Shown here: positions 61,985-64,000 of the stretch, piece after piece
How positions within the stretch are numbered: position 1 is the first letter of the stretch
Layout of the letters: every line of letters starts with the position of its first letter
NCBI GenBank assembly: GCA_947179485.1
Contig: OX359247.1
Span: 45,791,131 to 45,855,130 of the forward strand
Reading direction: 5' to 3'
DNA from: Allacma fusca
Taxonomy: Eukaryota > Arthropoda > Collembola > Symphypleona > Sminthuridae
DNA length: 64,000 nucleotides
Position numbers and translations under genes: made by a program
Notes under the pieces: model-generated
Databases searched by the model: none
The model's input: the letters and a program-made list of their open reading frames with translations, nothing else
What the model was told of the DNA's origin: nothing

Positions 61985-62557
61985 TATATTTAGCACTGAA
62001 CTACAGTATTTAATTTGTTTTATAAGTACTTATAACTGTGTATTCACTAGTTCCTTAATTTTGCCTTTGCCATAAAGTTGAACTTTGTAGGAAAAGGAAG
62101 AAAAAAGGAAACTTTCGCGCCCGAACTGAAAGTATAAATTGCTTCAAGCGTGAAAGGAAAAGCACGTGAGGATCAAATTATTTGTGAGGGATTACTCGCA
62201 GCAAACGCAAAGTATACAGAGAGTGATTACGCATTAGGGAAAGTACATTATTTATTAATTTGTGTTCACTAAACCACGTTTAAGAATATAATGGGAATTT
62301 TCTACATGTTCTCCATTAAGTTTAGAAATGGTCCGTAGTCGGCGTTTCAATGAATTTATAATTTCAGTGTATTTTTCTGGGGTATCTTAATTACACTCTA
62401 CCCTCAGGCGTTTCCAGAGCCCATTCATTTTGGATTCGTTGGTCTTCAAAAGGCCCTTTTTTAAATGCCAGAACCTGAGAAAGTCCACTTTGGTAGATTC
62501 CGACGACTTCACTAGGATCTCAGGATTAGGTATAAGCGTTTATTCCAGTCTTCACCT

Positions 62558-63424
62558 TCAACTCTCCCGGGTAGGCCTGCGTATACTGGGCAGTATGGGC
62601 CTTGGCGGCTTCGTAGTGCACGAAAACGTTGGAAGCACCTTCACCGTATATCTTGCATACACCGTCTTCAAGTAAGGGATCAAAACATTGGGGATATAGT
62701 TGCCCGAATTAATTTTTACGTTGCGAGGAACCTTCATAAGGGGAAGGACTCCACGATCGGTCATTGCTCCAACGATTCGCATCTTTTCACTGAACCTATC
62801 ACGGCGTTGTTACACCAAGTTCACAGGCACAGAATTCCGCGTGGTATAGTAAATTCCGCATTTCCTTTGCAGTCATTTAAAAAGAAGGAGTCCTCGTCTA
62901 AATTAACTGGAAATTCCGACAAGTCACCCACTGGAGTTCCTCATACAGTTTCCGGTTAGTGTTTCGGTTGAGTTTTAAGCGCTTCCGCTAGATGGAGAAC
63001 ACCGTCTTTTCCCGCGCGTTTGCACCAAGATCTTCTTTGATGATTGTGCTCACGAATGCCTGAGACATATTCAGCTTTCGGGCAATATCCCGTTGAGTTC
63101 TACCATTGACCCCTGCTGACATCCGGTCTACTTTCGGAAAATACCCGGATTTCTGATTATCTTTGGATAACTATTCTTGACCTGTGGGAGGTCTTGTAAA
63201 GCGGCACGATTCGTTTTTCCAATGTTATTGATAACACGGCACACTGTGGGCAACGACACTCTAGTTACTTGGTCATATAAAATTCCTGTGATCTCGGCAG
63301 ATGACCTTTTATCATTGGAAATAGTCAAAATGGCCGCTCCGAGTTCCTTTGTGTCCGTACCAAACATTTCAAGTGTGATCATTACGAAAGTTAGCACACT
63401 TGTGGATAAGGCCATTTTTAACAA
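62558..63424 (-). pseudogene. Tc1/mariner-like transposase remains
   Basis: Minus-strand pieces carry helix-turn-helix features: RSSAEITGILYDQVTRVSLP first, then further in NGRTQRDIARKLNMSQAFVS followed by TIIKEDLG. A later block reads MTDRGVLPLMKVPRN and then YIPNVLIPYLKTVYARY. In a shifted frame it continues HYEAAKAHTAQYTQ, matching the (D)GAxxHTA block of these transposases. Stops and frame shifts make it non-functional. Confidence 0.75.
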
Positions 63425-63582
63425 GTGTGCTAATTTCCAGGAACTTGCAATTATCCTAAGCTAAGTTTGGCATGCAAATTGGTGCTTCCTCTAATGTGTA
63501 ATCACTCTGTAAATGCACGAAAAGGGAATATTTCGAGGAAAGTAAATATAATGAAGGGAAAAGGAAACTATAAACCCGGCTT

Positions 63583-64000
63583 AAGAGCATATGAGCAGAC
63601 ATAGAAACGATTATGAAACGTTTGCACAAAAACACCAACAGTGCCCATGTCTGCAGTGTAGTGGAATTGGTGACGAAGAAGTATTATACACAACCTCTTA
63701 TATGTAGCAAGGTTAATTTGTAATAAAGATTCATACGAACATGCATTAATCGATTATTTGGATGCAAATAAAAATATTGTTGGCAAAAATCTTGCAGTGA
63801 TTTCTCTACAGACCCAAATTACTACTTCATTTCTACCAAAAATGAATGGCATAATAACAGATTTATAAATAAAAATTTGATTACCCAGGAATATTATGTA
63901 TTGTTTAGTGATGTTTTATTTAGCGCACTTCTTAAAGTATTAGCGCAATTCTCAATAATGTATATACAGTATTGTAATGTATTTCGATACGTTCCTTACA
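63583..64000. other. flank of the nested transposons, no gene seen
   Basis: AT-rich sequence to the end of the window. No coding segment or repeat recognised. Confidence 0.35.

Larger units (their letters stand above)
58893..63582. mobile_element. Tc1/mariner-like transposon broken by two nested insertions
   Basis: The ends share AAGCCGGGTTTATAGTTTC in inverted orientation (left near 58893-58911, right near 63564-63582). The right part carries degraded minus-strand transposase. The left part is interrupted by a hAT-like element (59407-60001) and a Tigger-like element (60161-61984). Without them about 2.3 kb remain. A short Tigger-like end sequence (CAGTGTTCTCTCGCTATAAG, 58719) lies just outside, so this element may itself have landed in an older one. 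Confidence 0.7.

Overview
This looks like a eukaryotic nuclear window from an arthropod. The genes are split by short GT-AG introns (mostly 55-200 bp), the sequence is AT-rich, and the gene families are typical of hexapods: a Methuselah-like GPCR, a CD36-type scavenger receptor, a DM4/12 protein, an intronless ionotropic receptor and a MATH-BTB protein. A springtail or other early-branching hexapod is my guess, but nothing here fixes the taxon. I rebuilt exon chains by hand. In all but one of the intact genes the exon lengths sum to whole codons and the phases match; the exception is the CD36 gene, which is one base short.

Layout. 0.9-4.0 kb, minus: Methuselah-like GPCR, 8 exons. 5.9-6.7 kb, plus: secreted beta/gamma-crystallin protein. 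7.4-10.3 kb, minus: CD36/SCARB-like receptor with a one-base frameshift. 13.9-14.8 kb, plus: a paralogous beta/gamma-crystallin gene. 15.0-17.1 kb, minus and tail-to-tail with the previous gene: a truncated ADAM10-like protein whose zinc motif has lost the catalytic Glu. 19.5-20.8 kb, plus: DM4/12 family. 21.1-23.0 kb, minus: MATH-BTB (SPOP-like). 23-30.6 kb: no gene seen. 30.6-46.4 kb, plus: three tandem DUF829/TMEM53-like alpha/beta-hydrolase genes, the first a pseudogene and the other two intact at 302 aa. 51.3-52.7 kb, plus: single-pass membrane protein with a CUB-like ectodomain and an LDLa-like cysteine cluster. 54.0-56.0 kb, minus: intronless divergent ionotropic receptor. 57.9-63.6 kb: nested DNA transposons.

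The most striking signal is a set of at least nine insertions with the same architecture. Each has short terminal inverted repeats fitting the hAT consensus YARNG and an 8-bp target-site duplication (exact in eight, 7 of 8 bases in the ninth). Each interior is built almost entirely from reiterations of one short word, and every family uses a different word (GGAAC, GGATTAA, GGTCTGG, GGTTCGG, GGGACGGGAC, GAAACGAAA, CTAGAATAG, TTCCGATTCC, GGTCCGGACC). A related block built on GTAGGC carries the intron-split remains of a hAT transposase dimerisation domain. Two copies of the GGATTAA family are 1266 bp each and nearly identical. One of them sits cleanly inside the CTAGAATAG element, so the insertion order can be read directly.

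Other notable points are an intron present in the third TMEM53-like paralog but not the second, which looks like an insertion that became an intron and contains a hammerhead-like motif, and the ADAM10-like pseudoprotease. No tRNA, rRNA, CRISPR or bacterial-type feature was recognised.
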